A stretch of DNA of 64,000 nt. Source: Umbilicaria muhlenbergii. Lineage: Eukaryota; Ascomycota; Lecanoromycetes; Umbilicariales; Umbilicariaceae. Positions within the stretch are counted from its first letter, which is position 1. Every line of letters begins with the position of its first letter. Location: contig KK106984.1 in assembly GCA_000611775.1 (NCBI GenBank), positions 2,687,246-2,751,245 on the forward strand. The letters are read 5' to 3'. Under the pieces are notes generated by a model. It was not told the origin of the DNA. It made no database searches and saw only the letters and a program-made list of their open reading frames with translations. Both the position numbers and the translations under genes were made by a program. This document shows, piece after piece, positions 10,997 to 24,111 of this stretch.

Positions 10997-11744
10997 AAAG
11001 ACAGAGAATTTACATCTTCACATAATATCTTCTGTTAATACTTATCAGACGTTGTGCACCTGATAGAGAAGTCAAGATGAGTTTAAAAAACATTGATCAA
11101 ACTCATTGAGTCTACAAACATGACTTTGAAAGCTCATTATGCATAATCAGCCTTCATAAACATTGACCTTAAACACGTGACTTCAGAAGCTCATTATGCA
11201 TGATCAGTCTTCATAAACATTACCTTGAATGTGACTTTGAAAGCTCATTATGCATGGTCAGCCTCCATAAACATTGACCTCAAACACGTGACTTTGAAAG
11301 CTCATTATGCATGGTCAGCCTTCACATACATTGACCTTAAACATTGACTTCAGAAGCCTATTACGCATGATCAGCCTTCACACACATTAATCAAGCTCAT
11401 TGAGTTTACAAATGTGATTTCAGAAGCTCATTACACATGATCAGCCTTCACACACATTACCTCAAATGTCAACTTCAGAAGCTCATTACGCATGGTCAGC
11501 CTTCACAAACATTAACTCAAACATGACTTTGAAAACTCATTACGCATGGTCAGCTTTCACAAACATTGAGAGAGAGTGAGGATGGAAATCAGGAAAAGAG
11601 TTGAGGAGATATTAAAAGAAATATTTAAAACTGTGCAATTCTGACATCAATAGCAGCCGTCAAAAAAAATTGACAAAATAAGTTGACTAGAGAGTTTTCT
11701 CTCACAAATGTATTGCTAAATTACTAGTCAGTGTCATAGTCTTA
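10997..11744. repeat. Right arm of the inverted duplication
   Basis: Inverted copy of 9640-10318, with ORF1-like sequence now on the plus strand at its edges (for example 11580-11744). It stops exactly at the TA that precedes TAX1 at 11745, so the far end was cut or rearranged at that MITE. Confidence 0.85.
11112..11570. repeat. Minisatellite, about 8 units, inverted relative to 9814-10202
   Basis: Same 54-57 bp unit in reverse orientation. One unit near 11390-11430 has an extra insert that repeats the array's own border sequence (CTCATTGAGTTTACAAA), pointing to unequal exchange after the inverted duplication formed. Confidence 0.8.
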
Positions 11745-12646
11745 AGCATCAGCAATTTAGCAAGTTAACTCTGAGTTAATTTTTAACACTTTGAGCGCTC
11801 TGAGCTTCTGATCTCATGTCTCAGCTAACAGCCGCTCTTAGCACCCTTTGAGCGCTTTGAGCTCAACCTTAAATCTTGAGCGGAACATCAAAATTTTGTG
11901 ATAAAAAAACAGTTATTAAAACAATTGTTTAAACAAGTACACACACAGTGTTATAATAATAGTAAAACTTATAATAAGTAAACTTTTGCTAAAATTCACT
12001 TTTCTGCAATAAAAAATCATGATTTGTTGAGTCTGAAAGCACTGTATAAGTGTTGAGTTCTGAATATTTAAAGAACTTCAAGATTCTCATCACTTAAAAA
12101 TTTACACACTTTAATAACTTTTGCAACTCAACAGATATGAAGAAACTTTCAATGCATAAATTATAAAAAACAGTATTATCTATTAATGTTAAATTAAAAG
12201 TTTCTTCATAACTGCAGTTGTTGTTAAGTTATATTTAATTCAAGTTAAGTTATATTTAATTCAAGTTTTCAACAGCGAAAAATCTTTCAAAAAAAGTCAC
12301 ATACTTTGAATAACTATTGCGCTTTTATACTTATAATATAACTTTCAGGTTATAAGTTGTAGAGAATAAGCTGTTTAAGAGTTTTCTTATACAAAGTTGC
12401 TTTTTATGTGTTGTTGCATAACTATTGCAAATTAAAACTTATGAAGAAATCTTTAGTTTGTAAAGTGTACAGAATAAAGAGATTTAAAACTTTTCAATAA
12501 AAAGTTTCTTATTATTCATAAAGAAATAATAATTATTTAAAGTGTAAAATTTGTATGAGCTCATTTACTGCTCAGAGAGTGCTCTGAGCGCCTAAAGTAT
12601 TATTAACTAAAACCTTATTTTTGAGCGGGCTGCCAAGTTGCGGATG
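11745..12646 (+). mobile_element. TAX1: 902-bp TA-type MITE copy
   Basis: Begins AGCATCAGCAATTTAGCAAG and ends GCTGCCAAGTTGCGGATG. It has exactly the same length as TAX2 at 41438. A short terminal inverted repeat CATC(A/T)GCAATTT is visible once the last bases are reverse-complemented. TA precedes the left end (11743-11744). No TA follows the right end, so that flank is probably rearranged. No open reading frame of note. It contains GAGCGCT-type palindromes near both ends. Tc1/mariner kinship is inferred from the TA target seen in TAX2. Confidence 0.75.
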
Positions 12647-12875
12647 GAGAGATATTTTAAACTTATAATAAACATGTTGATTTTAATGTTTATATTATGA
12701 AGAAGAACTTACTGTCAGATGTGATATCATCATAATTAAATAAAAGCATGTGATTAACTTTACTTTAATGCAGTTTTATGTGATCACTCTACAACCTCAA
12801 TTATCATAATATCATAATGAAGTTTATGAGTGATCAGTTGACTTCAGAGACAGCATCATGAGAAGAGAAATGCTG
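12647..12875. other. Unassigned AT-rich stretch
   Basis: About 230 bp between TAX1 and the first Gyp5-type LTR. I see no coding sequence, terminal repeat or similarity to other parts of the window. Confidence 0.5.
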
Positions 12876-13150
12876 TGTTAAAGTTATCATATATAATAAT
12901 ATGACAGTATGACAGTATGACAGTACAACAGTACATCATTATAACTCATTTATATAATGACTTAGTGAGTAGCACCTGAGCATTAAGTGAAAACTCTGCA
13001 TGCAGAGGAAGAGATTTTTTTTTTAATAATTAATGTTTTTCTCATTTAATAGAAGATATATCATCACTATATTAACTTTATCATGATTATATTACTTATG
13101 ACACCTCATTCAATACTTATACAACAACTGTTATAAATTAACCTCTTACA
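12876..13150 (+). repeat. Gyp5-type LTR, first copy
   Basis: Starts TGTTAAAGTTATCATATATA and ends near CCTCTTACA. It contains GACAGTATGACAGTATGACAG short repeats also present in the LTR at 21684. The boundaries are by comparison and approximate. Confidence 0.5.
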
Positions 13151-13380
13151 AGATGACTTATTAACTCAGAAGATACATTTTCATAAAGTATTAATTATAA
13201 GCACAATGTGTTCTTGACAGTGAAATCAACAGAAACAGGCCTCTGAGGCTGTTTTAAATGAAGAATCTTATAAAAAGGTTAATGTCTTCCTCATTAAAAT
13301 ATTATCTGAATTCTTGTCAATTGATTCTCTCATGAAGCATATGTTGAAACAGATCACTGCTCATGAATTTAATTTAAAAA

Positions 13381-13621
13381 TGTCAAGTTCTCACTCACTC
13401 TGATTATAAAAAATGACCTTTTATACTTTAACTCAGTGCTTAACATTTTAATATCAAGTGAAAACTCTTCACAAGAAGATACAGAAATCTGCTTCATTAA
13501 TAATCAGTTTTCTTACTTAATAAAAGACATATCATCACTGCATTAACTTTATCATGATTATATTGCCTACAACACTTCATTCAACATTTATATGATAACT
13601 GTCATAAATCAGCTTTTTATA
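13381..13621 (+). repeat. Gyp5-type LTR, second copy
   Basis: Shares with 12975-13150 and 21770-21942 the blocks AAGTGAAAACTCTTCACAAG, ATCATCACTGCATTAA and TTATCATGATTATATT. It is followed directly by the gag region, so it is the better candidate for this copy's 5' LTR. The left end is uncertain. Confidence 0.45.
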
Positions 13622-14961
13622 TATTGATCACTTTTTACCTTCAGATGAACAGTCACGTCAGAAGTATAAAACATGATGACATTAACATTTTAAATCTTAT
13701 CAAGTCAGCAAAACAGTTAATAATCATACTGAAGCAAACTCTTCAATTAATAAATTTATATTATCAGCTGTTGATACTCCTGCTTTTAACATCATCAATG
13801 ATAATAATGAACATATTAATATAAGTAACCTTGATGACTTCATTAATAATTTTAAAGTAATCACTGCTCATAATCAAGAAGTCATTAAGCATTAATAATT
13901 ATAATTATGATGCATATGACAAGAAATTGAGTTTAAGAATAATAAAAAAAGCTTTAAAAGTTTAATTAACATCTGCAAGAAGATCCTTCAATTATAATAA
14001 ATTTAAAAAACAACACAAGTTCATCATACAGATTATAATGTTAAATTATAATAAACATCATATCTTTCTCTTTTCAACATCTTATAAAATCATAAGAGCC
14101 TCATCTTTATACAGAAGGTGTCAAAGTCATGAGATGAAAATTTTAAAAATATTTAAATAAAATTAATCAGAATTAGAAGCTGATGTTAAAGTAATTTTTT
14201 ATTAAATGAGATTTCATCATCTAAGCAGGCATCTACTTAAAGAAAATAATCATGAGTGACTGATAAAAGCAGAAGAAGCAGCATGATCATATTTAAATTA
14301 TTTATAATAATTATTTAAAGATGTTAAAGAAGAACTTATCTTCTGATGAAGATATAAATGAATAAAATATCATCACCTTCAATGCAGTTAAACTTCATAA
14401 TCATGATATAATCATCTCTTGATATAATAAATTATCAGAACTTTACTGCTTCCTTTCAACTTTACATAAGAAAATCAATGAGATGCTCATTTAAAATCAT
14501 TAATGATTAAAACTTTCACATCATGTCTTGACTGAATTATGATGTTGAGATTTAATGCAGGTTGCAAGATAATCAGTGCAAGAAATCTCAACACATCTTA
14601 ACATCATCATTAATTATGAACTGTTTTAAAGCCGCTCAGATACTAAAAAGGATCATTAAAACAAAATTAATAATATAAATAAAAATATGACATGAACATC
14701 ATATTATGACAGAAAAGAATCTTTCACTGAATAATAAATCTCTCACCCTCAACAATTCAACTGTAAAAGAGAAAACAACTGATGAGGTTTTTATCAAGAA
14801 AGTAATTATGATTAAAGTTGAAATTTAAATCACTTATCAGTTGCTGAGAAAGTGATTATGATAATAATATGAATATTCATGAAATCCTCATGCTGATATG
14901 AAGACTTTATTTCAAAGAAGAGAGTAAATACATGAAGAGCAGCAGGCCTTTGTATTAAATA

Positions 14962-15216
14962 TGTCAAGTTTACACTTGAATGTTGAATTGAACTGAATAA
15001 TTCTGAATGATGTACTGAACTGAATGACTGAACAGGTTAGCAGTGATTAAATTGAATAAATTAACAGTGATTAAATTAATAAGTTTAATGCACACATAAA
15101 AATTTTAATCTTCATGCTCTTTCTTTCTTTTGCTTCTTAGATTAAAATTCTTCTCTGTAGTTAAATATCAATCATCAAAACACATGCATTAATTCATAAT
15201 TTGCATAATTTTAATA
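14962..15216 (+). repeat. Gyp3-a 5' LTR
   Basis: 255 bp, beginning TGTCAAGTTTACACTTGAAT. It is the reverse-complement counterpart of the LTRs at 29701-29963 and 35375-35616. Confidence 0.8.
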
Positions 15217-15990
15217 TTATTTTAATCTCTTCTTTTATCTCCTGTTATAAAGCACCCTGAATGAATTCTGAATCAGATTAAAATTGAATCAAAATCAAAA
15301 TCAAAATCAGAATCAGAATTAAAATTAAAATTAAAACTTAATCATAATAATCAGAGAAATCAGTAATGAAGTTTATTCATGAATTAAAAAGTCTTTGTTG
15401 ACTTCTGCAAATGATGAACAATTCACTTTGAATGAAAACCTGATTAATCAGATCTTGATCACTTTAACTGCAGAGATCTTAATTAATTTTTTATAAGAAC
15501 ACTTCTTTAAAGTAATGATTGCTTTTTAATAATTAATCACTGATCATGAGCAGTCCCTGAATGAAATTGACACTGTTATAAAAGCACATGAAGAACTACA
15601 GGTGAATTATAAAAGAATAAAAGATAAGAACAAGAAATTAAAGAAGAAAGTCATTAAATAAATTAATGTGATAACATATCTTAAATAAAGAATCATAATC
15701 ATAAGCACTTCTTGATCTGATTCTCCTTAACTCACAGTTGAAGAATTATTTAAATTATTAAAGCTCTTTGATCTGCTGATGTTCTTCAGTGACTGTTTAA
15801 AATATGATGAATGAATAATGAAGATCAGAAACTATTTATTAATGATGAATAAATAATATCTCACTAAACAGATGAAAATAATGTACATGAAAATAAAAGT
15901 TGAGGATAACTCTGTTAAGCACATAAAGTCTTAAATGAATCTGACATTTTGAATAATTTATTTAAATGTTAATGAACTGCTAAAACATTT

Positions 15991-16161
15991 TGTTAAAAGC
16001 ATGATAAGATTCAGTGATCTACATTAACTTCTGATTGAGCTTAATGTGTTCAGTTAATTCTGCAACACTCACATATGTAGTTTTACTCATCACTTAATTG
16101 CTTTTTAAAATTAATCTCTTGATCATCATATCTGCATGATGAGCTCTGCATGATCTTGATA
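15991..16161 (+). repeat. Gyp4 5' LTR
   Basis: 171 bp starting TGTTAAAAGCATGATAAG. Target duplication CATTT immediately left. Confidence 0.85.
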
Positions 16162-18409
16162 TTAAATTAATTCTCATTCTCTTTATGTTCATGAAACAGT
16201 CAAACTGAAATAACCTGTTCAGAAAGGCATTGATTTGTGTGTGTTGATGACTTTAAAAAACACTGATAACACAACTTCTGCAACTACACCTTTCAAGTCA
16301 TATGAAAGTGTATCAGTTTACTTAAATTATACAGAACACTGAATTGCTCTTGTGAAAAAACTGAATTTAAAGAAATCACTGAATCATCAACACCTTTTAA
16401 GTTATATAAATGTGTGTCAGTTAACTTAAATCATACAAAAACCTGAAAGCTCATGAAGCAGTTAAGTTAAAAGAACTTGTTATGATAAGTGTGCAGTCAC
16501 TGTCATCACTGAATACTCATGAAGCAGTCAAGTTGAATTTAAATAATCTGCATTCACCTTGCTCTTGTGAAAGAGTTGAATTAAAAGAAATTACTGAGCT
16601 GAACCTCTCATAGAGACCTTAAAAGGGATGACACTTCAAATTAAAAGAAATCACTGAACTGTTCAGACAACACACTGAACAATACACTGAACTGAACACT
16701 GAACTGAGACTGTCAAGTCAAGAAAGGCATCAAACACAGAATGTTGTAAAATAAATTTCTTCAACATTAAATTATCAACACCTCATGAAAGGTGAAGTTG
16801 TATCATGTGAAAGAGTTGTAAAATGTTTTCTGACAGAATATTGTTTTTAACACTGTTCAGCAGTTCTCAGACATGATAAGACTCACTGTAAGACATGTTG
16901 ATTAATCAGAAGTGTTGCAACATCACATTGTTATTAATATGACTTATGAAAGTGCAGCTTCAATGAGCATCACAAGATCAAGAAAACCTCTGCACTTAAA
17001 ATTCTTTTAAGCACAACTTGAACAAGACAATGATGATATTCTTTTTAATGTGAAGGATGTGATCTCTTCAGAGTTAAATTCAACTCTTCAACAGCTCTGA
17101 AAGGCATGAGAGAAATGAAGATATTCAGTTTCATAAACACATCATTATGAGTGAATAAGTGAAGATGATGCTGAAACACTTTATAACATTATTAATGTTG
17201 AGCAGCTTCAGCACTGAGCAGAAATTAAATTAAAGCAGTTTTTAAAAATTCTTAACACATTATGTGAACAACAAGACTTAAGCATGAAAATCAGTGAATA
17301 AGTTAATAATCTCATGATTGAAAAAGACTCTCTTACAAATGCTTTTATGAAGAAACAACATCATATGACTTCTCTCAGTGTCAGCTTTGTCACTCTAGAT
17401 GTTAAATATCACCTTTGAAAAAAAAGATAATGAATTAAATGAGAGAGCACTTATTCTTCAAACATTTTAAACAGTTTAAACAGTGATAAGTGTTTTTTAA
17501 AACACTTTAACTTTTTTATTTTAAATGACGGTACTGAACCTACCTGAGAGAATTGAATCAGGAAGATTCATGTTAAATTGTAAATTAATCATGATCACTT
17601 TTCTGAGGAGACTGAATAAATGAGATATGTGTTATCATGATTAAGTGAAAAGATTACTCAACACACTGAATTCTGCTCCTCTTATGAGCTGTCAGCTGAC
17701 TTGTATTAAACAGTTAATAACATTTTAAGAGATCTGAAAGACATCTATGAAGATTTAAATAAACTAAGAAATTATCACTGAGTTTATATTAACTTGACTC
17801 AGGAACTTTTTAAGTTCTTAAATTTTTATGTTGAGTTCTGCTACCTTTCAGCCTTTCTTGAGTATGATGAAATTTAATGCATGAATAATCTTCATGATAA
17901 AATATTTACCTGTCTTCAGTCTGCTCTCATTTTTTAAATAATTCAGTCAGTGTTCTTATTTGTCATGAAAGACTACCTTATACATCTTGATAATAAACAA
18001 CATGCTGCTTGAGCAGTCAAGGATCAAAAAGACATCATAATCACTCTTATTAAGAAGATTAAAATCTTTAAATGAATCACATTTAAATTTTTCACCTCTT
18101 AGCTGATTATATGCTTCTTGATGTCATTAAGTGATAAGAGGCTTTCTATTGACTCACAACATCAACAAGATGAAAAGAACAACAACTGTTATCTTTATCA
18201 TTAATTAAGTCACTTCACTCATATCTGTTTTTAATAACAGATTAAATAAACTTTCTTCTTTCAACATGATGAGTCTGTGAGTGAACTTCATGTAAATTAT
18301 GAAGACTTCAGTGCTGAGTTAAAAAATGAATAACTCCTATCAAAGTCACAGTTGAGGGTGATATAATCACACTGTGCAGCATGAACCCCTTGTTAAACTT
18401 TAATAAACA

Positions 18410-18511
18410 CTATTCAAATGTTTTGAACAGTCTGAATGTTTCAAACAGTCTGAATGATCTGAATGATTCAAATAATTCAAATGATTCAAATGATTTAAAC
18501 AGTTTAAATGA
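18410..18511 (+). repeat. Short tandem repeat in Gyp4, 9-12 bp unit
   Basis: Units such as TTCAAATGA, TCTGAATGA and TTTAAACAG repeat about ten times. The pattern is that of a charged low-complexity tail of the gag region. Confidence 0.7.
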
Positions 18512-21229
18512 TGACTCTGAGCTCTTCATATTATGATCATTCATTACAGTTTACTCTTTTTACTTTTAAGGCTTTCTTATATTCTTCTGAGCTTTAATTG
18601 ACATCAGCTGCATGATTTACTCACTCATTCATAATCAGTTGATTTTTATGATCTGTGATCAACTTAATCTGAAACCTGTTCCTCTTTTCAAGCTCAAGTG
18701 AGTACATGACTTTGATGATGAACTCTTTAAGCTTAAAATAACTTACATCATCTACTCAAGTCTGCTTGTGAAGAAGAAGCATAAAAAGATTATCATCTTT
18801 ATATTAATAATTAACCTGAGACAACATGACATCATCTTGAGAAAGTCATGAATGAACTGAAATTAATTAATGTTGAACATGAAGGATGATTTCATTGTCT
18901 TTTCATAAAAATTATTTTTTAAATATTTTATCTCTGTGTCTTCTTCTCTCTGAACATTTTTTTTAACACCTCTCTGAACACCTCTCTGAATAGTTTAAAT
19001 AATACTTAAAATTCTGCCTCAATTTTCTTTGACTGCTGATGATAACATGTTCTCTGTCTGCAGTGTGAAAACAGCTTCATACATGATGCTGACTCATTAA
19101 GAGAAGATACAAATATTTGTTATGTTAATGAAAGACATAAACAGACAACTAATATTAAATCAAGAGTGTCATTCAGAAGAAATAAGCCTTAAGATGAACA
19201 TCTCTGAATATTTTAAGAAAATCAGTCAGCAGCTTTCTGCTGAATATCATGAGTACCTCAATGTCTTTGACTGCTCTCAGGTCAGCAAGCTTTCACTTTA
19301 AAGTTAAACTTATCTTATGTCACTCTACAAGCTTTAAAAGGTTAAGAAATACCTTAATGAAAACCTCTTTAAAAGTTTCATCACTTTCAACAAGGCAATC
19401 TACTCCTCTTCAGTGTTGTTCACTTAAAAGATCAATGAAGACCTCAGGTTCTGTTTAAATTACTGTAAATTTAATATTCTCATCAAGTGAAGCTGTTACC
19501 CTCTACTGCTCATTAAGAAGGTGATTGAGAAGGTCTTAAGCTGTAAGCATTTAATTTAATTAAATGTCATCACCACCTTCAATAAGTTGTGTATGCATTC
19601 AGACAGTGAGGATTTAATTATCTTTATCACTGCTCTGAGCTCCTACATGTATAAGGTGTTATCATTTGAACTGATCAACAAGCTGAGCATCTTTCAGCAA
19701 TATATTAATGACATCTTATGAGATTTTCTTAATGACTTTTGTTAAACATACCTGAACAATATCCTGATTTATAGCAAGATCAGAAAGGAGCATTAAATTC
19801 ATGTTAAGAAAATTCTTGAACATCTTCAAAAAACTGACTTACAAGTTGACATCAAGAAATGTGAATTTAATGTCTCTGAGATAGTCTTCCTGAGTGTCAT
19901 AATCTCAGGAGAAGGACTTCATATGAATTCTTAAAAAATGAAAGTAATCATGAACTGAGTTAAGTCAATCAACCTCAAGGAGGTTCAGGATTTCATTGAC
20001 TTCATTAATTTTTATCATCAGTTCATACATGACTTCTTTAAAATAATCAAACCTCTCATCACTCTGATTAAAAAGAATGTATCATTTGCTTAAACTGATA
20101 ACTGCACAAAGATGTTTAAAAGCCTGAAACAAGTCATGACAGAGGCTTCAATATTAAGGCACTTTAACTTCAATTGTCAGATTATTCTAAAAACTGATGC
20201 CTCTGATTTAATCACAGATGAAATTCTCTCTTAATATAATAATGAAGAAGTTCTTCACCTGATGACTTTCTACAATAAGAGCATAATATCAGCAGAGTGT
20301 AATTATCACATTTATGATAAGAAGCTTCTGATTATCATTTATTATTTTAAACATTGATGTTCAAAGCTGAAGCACATTAACTTGCTTATGCACATCTTCA
20401 CTGATCATCAGGCTCTGAAGAACAAGGAACTCACTCATTATTAAATTAAATATTTAAACATCCTGTCAGAGTTTAAATTTCAGATCATTTTTCAAAAGAC
20501 AGATTAAATCATTCTTACCTTAAATCATGTGAAAATAAGTGTGAGAGAAGTAAAAGAGAATCTTATTAAGTGAGTATTCACTGCTACTCAAGAATAAGTT
20601 AATCAAAATGTTGAATAAAATCTCTGAATTAATAAGAACCTCTGCTTTTTAATAATCTCACTCTCACCTTTCTACCTCAATAAAGGTTTTCACTCATGCA
20701 TGAGTTTTAACTCTGACAATACTACCTATGAACTCACACGTGAGTGACTTCAGTCAGTGAAGACAGAGGACATAACAATATTAAAAAGAAGCAAGAAATC
20801 TGTGAAAGTGCAAGTAAATAACTTGAAAGACAAGCAGCTGAGACTACTTCATGTTAATTAACACATGAGGATGTTATATCATCTGAGACTGCATGTTATC
20901 ATGAAGATTCATAATTAAACATCTTCTTCAGCATCAATCATCATTAATGATAAAGAACATTGAGAGGTAGATAATATTTTAAACTCAAGACATTATTATA
21001 AAAAACTTCAATACAAAGTTAAATGACATGATATTGCCGGAATAATAAGAGGTATTATGTGAGCAGAACAAGTCACAATACATTTAAATTATTTAAAATA
21101 TTTAAACTGTTTAAACTCATAATTCAGTTGTACAATACTGCATGAATCTGAAACCTACGTAAAACATGAGGAGTTGAGGGTCAACAGGTAACAGCATCAT
21201 GAATAACACTTTTTTAAAAAAAGAGATAA

Positions 21230-21400
21230 TATTAAGAGCATGACAAGATTCAATGATCTACATTAACTTTCAATTGAGTCTAGCATGTTCAGTTAATTCT
21301 GCAACACTCACATATGTAGTTTTGCTCATCATTTAATTGCTTTTTAAAATTAATCTCTTGATCATCATATCTGCATGATGAGTTTTGCATAATCCTGATA
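21230..21400 (+). repeat. Gyp4 3' LTR
   Basis: 171 bp starting TATTAAGAGCATGACAAG, equal in length to the 5' LTR and collinear with it. Target duplication CATTT immediately right. Confidence 0.85.
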
Positions 21401-21683
21401 CATTTAACCTGAATTTACAGAGACTCAGATTAAAAACATATTATCATTGATGAATTTCATAAACTTTATTAAAAATTTAAAGACTTTTTATTCTTCTGAG
21501 CTGATTTTCAGTAATATGTTACTGAACTGAATGAGTTTTTTAATTTATATTGAATAAGAAAACTTCTGAACAAGATGAACAACAATACTTAATAATAATT
21601 AAACACTGATGATGACAGACCTAAAGATCTTTATGAATTCATTAAACACTGTCAATGAATCAATCAGACTTTATGACTGCTTG

Positions 21684-21942
21684 TGTCAGAATCATCATAT
21701 ATAATAGTATGACAGTATGACAGTATGACATTATAACTTAAATATGATGACTCAGCGCTTAGCGCCTTGACATTAAGTGAAAACTCTTCACAAGAAAGTG
21801 TAAAAACCTGCTTTCTTAATGATTAATTTTGTCATTGAATAAAAGATGTATAATCACTGCATTAATCTTATCATGATTATATTGCTTATGACATCTTGTT
21901 CAAACATCATTATGATGACTGTTGTATATTCAGCTTTTTACA
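21684..21942 (+). repeat. Gyp5-b 5' LTR
   Basis: 259 bp by comparison with the copies at 12876 and 13381. It contains three GACAGTAT-type repeats near its start. No partner LTR remains. Confidence 0.6.
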
Positions 21943-24111
21943 TACTGATCACTTCTTACCTTCAGGTGAACAGTCACGTCAGAAGCATAAAACATGATGA
22001 CATTAATATTTTAATCTCATTAGGTCAGTGAAACAGTTGATAATTAAATTGAATTAAAGTTTTTAATTAACAGGTTCACATTATCAGCTGTTGACATTTC
22101 TGTCTTCAACATCATCAATGACAATGATGAACATATCAATGCAGGTAACTTTAATGACATCATTAAAAATCTTAAAACAGTCACTGCTCACAATTAGAAG
22201 ATCATCAAGTATCAGTGATTATAATTACAATGTGTATGACAAGAAATTGAGTTTGAGGATAATAAAAAAGAGCTTTAAAAACTTAATCAACACCTGTAAG
22301 AAGATTCTTCAACTATGATAAACTCAAGAAACAACACAGGTTCATCACATAAATTATGATGTTAAATTATGACAGACATTATACCTCCCTCTTTTTAACA
22401 TCTTGTAAAGTCATGAGAGCCTCATCTTTATGCAGGAGGTGTTAAAGTCACATGATGAAAACTTTAAAAATACTTAAATGAAATTAATTAAAATCAGGAG
22501 CTGATGTCAGAGCAATTTTCTACTGAATGAGATTTCATCATTTAAGCAGGCACCTACCTAAAGAAAATAATTATAAGTGATTAATAAAAGCAGAAAGAGT
22601 AGCATGATTATATTTAAATCATTTATAATAACTTTTTAAAGATGCTGAAGAAAAATCTATTCCTCAGTGAAGATATGAATGAATGAAATATCATCATTTT
22701 TAATGCAGTTGAATTTTATAACAATGATATAATCATCTTCTGATATGACAGATTATCAGAACTCTACTACTTCCTTTTAACTTCACATAAAAAAATCAGT
22801 GAGATGCTCATTTAAGACTGTTGATGATCAAGACTTTCACATCACATTTTAACTGAACTACAACATTGAGATCTGACTCAGGTTGCAAGACAGTTAATAC
22901 AGAAAATTTCAACACATCTTGACATCATCATTAATCATGAACTGTTTCAAAGCCAGTCAGACATTAAAAAGGATCATTAAAACAAGATTAATGATATAAA
23001 CAAAAGTATGACAGAAGTGTTATATTATGACAGAAAAAAATTCTTCACTGAATAATAAATCTCTCACCCTCAATAATTCAATCATGAAAGAGAAAACAAT
23101 TCATGAAGTTTTTATCAAGAAAGTAATCATGATCAAAGCTGAAATTTAAATTACATATCAGTTGCAGAGAAAGTGATTATGATAACAACATAAACATTCA
23201 CAGGACTCTCATGTCAACAAGAAAACTTTATTTCAAAGAATGAAGTAAATACATGAAAAGCAGCAAGCCTCTGCATTAAGTGTGAAGTCATCAGTCATTA
23301 AACAAATGAGTATATGACAGAATGATCAACAGCAGTCATTATTATAATTAATGCAAATAAATGACTCATGATCAATCTTCAGCTCATCTTTTTACTTATC
23401 ATTGATGATATCTCACATCTGATATCAGAGCAGTTAAAGGTGAACTTTCATACAACAAGAAATGATCTGAAGAAAAAATACTCATATATTATAAACAATG
23501 ACAGTCAAGGCAATATTATCACATGATATGTTGTCAATGAACTGTCTTTACAAACTGAACCCTATAAAGCTCAAGTTAATGCATGAAGCAATATGATTAA
23601 CTTGTCAGAATTCATCATATTGATTATTACAGTGTATGACATCAACAGTTAACTTTATCATTATAACAGTTACTTCTTTGTCACATGAAACAACACATTA
23701 ATTTCTTTTATCCTCAGGTTATTCTTCTTAATCAATGCAAACCTGAATCATGAATATGACACAGGGAAATTCCTATGAAAAAAGATGAAGCATATCACAG
23801 CACACTGAGTATTCATTATTAATAAAAAGAAGGCACTTAAGAATGTTTTACATATAAATAATCTTTTTATTATAAAACACTTCATAGAACTGTCAGATTT
23901 AATGATTGATATGAAAGAATATACTTTATAAATAAACTCATTGTGATATGACAAAGGATATAATAATATCTATGACAATTTATCTCCTGAATATCATGAC
24001 TTCACAGATATATAAGCAGCTGAGAAGCAGTCTCTGCCTGAGAAAGATTTACATGATCATGTCATTAACTTAAAATCAGAGCAGCAACCTTCATTCAGAA
24101 AATTATACTTA
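21684..24111 (+). mobile_element. Gyp5-b: LTR, gag and protease-linker part of a gypsy element (fossil)
   Basis: An LTR (21684-21942, TGTCAGAATC to CTTTTTACA) is followed by gag-like sequence to about 23300. A protease-to-RT linker follows, in which NLSPEYHDFTDI and SLPEKDLHDHVINLKSEQQP (about 23970-24090) are the hallmark block of Ty3/gypsy pol just before RT. The copy stops at TAX4 (24112). The RT part of the same family is seen in Gyp5-c at 39305-40752. Broken in many places. Confidence 0.75.

Larger units (their letters stand above)
12876..14961 (+). mobile_element. Gyp5-a: partial LTR retrotransposon, LTR and gag region (fossil)
   Basis: This piece is collinear with Gyp5-b (21684 onward) from the LTR through the gag region. 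Shared landmarks are GAACAGTCACGTCAGAAG (13644 and 21967) and the stretch around 14100-14130 matching 22410-22440. Two LTR-like copies precede the gag part: 12876-13150 and 13381-13621, separated by 230 bp. It is cut at 14961 by the Gyp3-a LTR and the remainder is not found. Broken in many places. Confidence 0.6.
15991..21400 (+). mobile_element. Gyp4: Ty3/gypsy element with both LTRs (fossil)
   Basis: A 5410-bp element with two 171-bp LTRs (15991-16161, 21230-21400) and a perfect 5-bp target duplication CATTT (15986-15990 and 21401-21405). Gag-like sequence lies at about 17000-18400, then a low-complexity charged repeat (18410-18511), the protease-RT linker near 19240-19300, RT with a YLNNILIYS core at about 19750-19780, and RNase H to about 20500. 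I could not place an integrase or chromodomain confidently in the last 700 bp. The LTRs differ by about 15 positions, nearly all transitions. Broken in many places. Confidence 0.85.
14962..21683 (+). mobile_element. Gyp3-a: partial Ty3/gypsy element interrupted by Gyp4 (fossil)
   Basis: A 5' LTR (14962-15216) is followed by gag-region sequence at 15217-15990 and 21406-21683. These two blocks match, in order, the minus-strand Gyp3-b (35374 down to about 34365). Gyp4 sits between them with target duplication CATTT. Gyp3-b at about 34636-34660 shows the same site uninterrupted. The copy is cut at 21683 by the Gyp5-b LTR. A further piece of the same family (25403-25565) lies beyond TAX4. Many breaks. 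Confidence 0.8.

Noticed and set aside
12900-12935. Short GACAGTAT repeats as a CRISPR-like array
   Set aside because: The units are contiguous with no spacers and are an internal feature of Gyp5 LTRs.
13624-13824. Open frame of 66 codons
   Set aside because: It is hydrophobic by AT bias and lies at the LTR-gag border of Gyp5-a, with no match in the parallel copy at 21950.
15300-15345. AAAATCAGAATCAG-type microsatellite as a regulatory array
   Set aside because: The same low-complexity run occurs at the equivalent position of Gyp3-b and is part of its gag region.
23748-23954. Minus-strand open frame of 68 codons
   Set aside because: It runs antisense to the Gyp5-b protease-linker region, which has clear plus-strand pol motifs.
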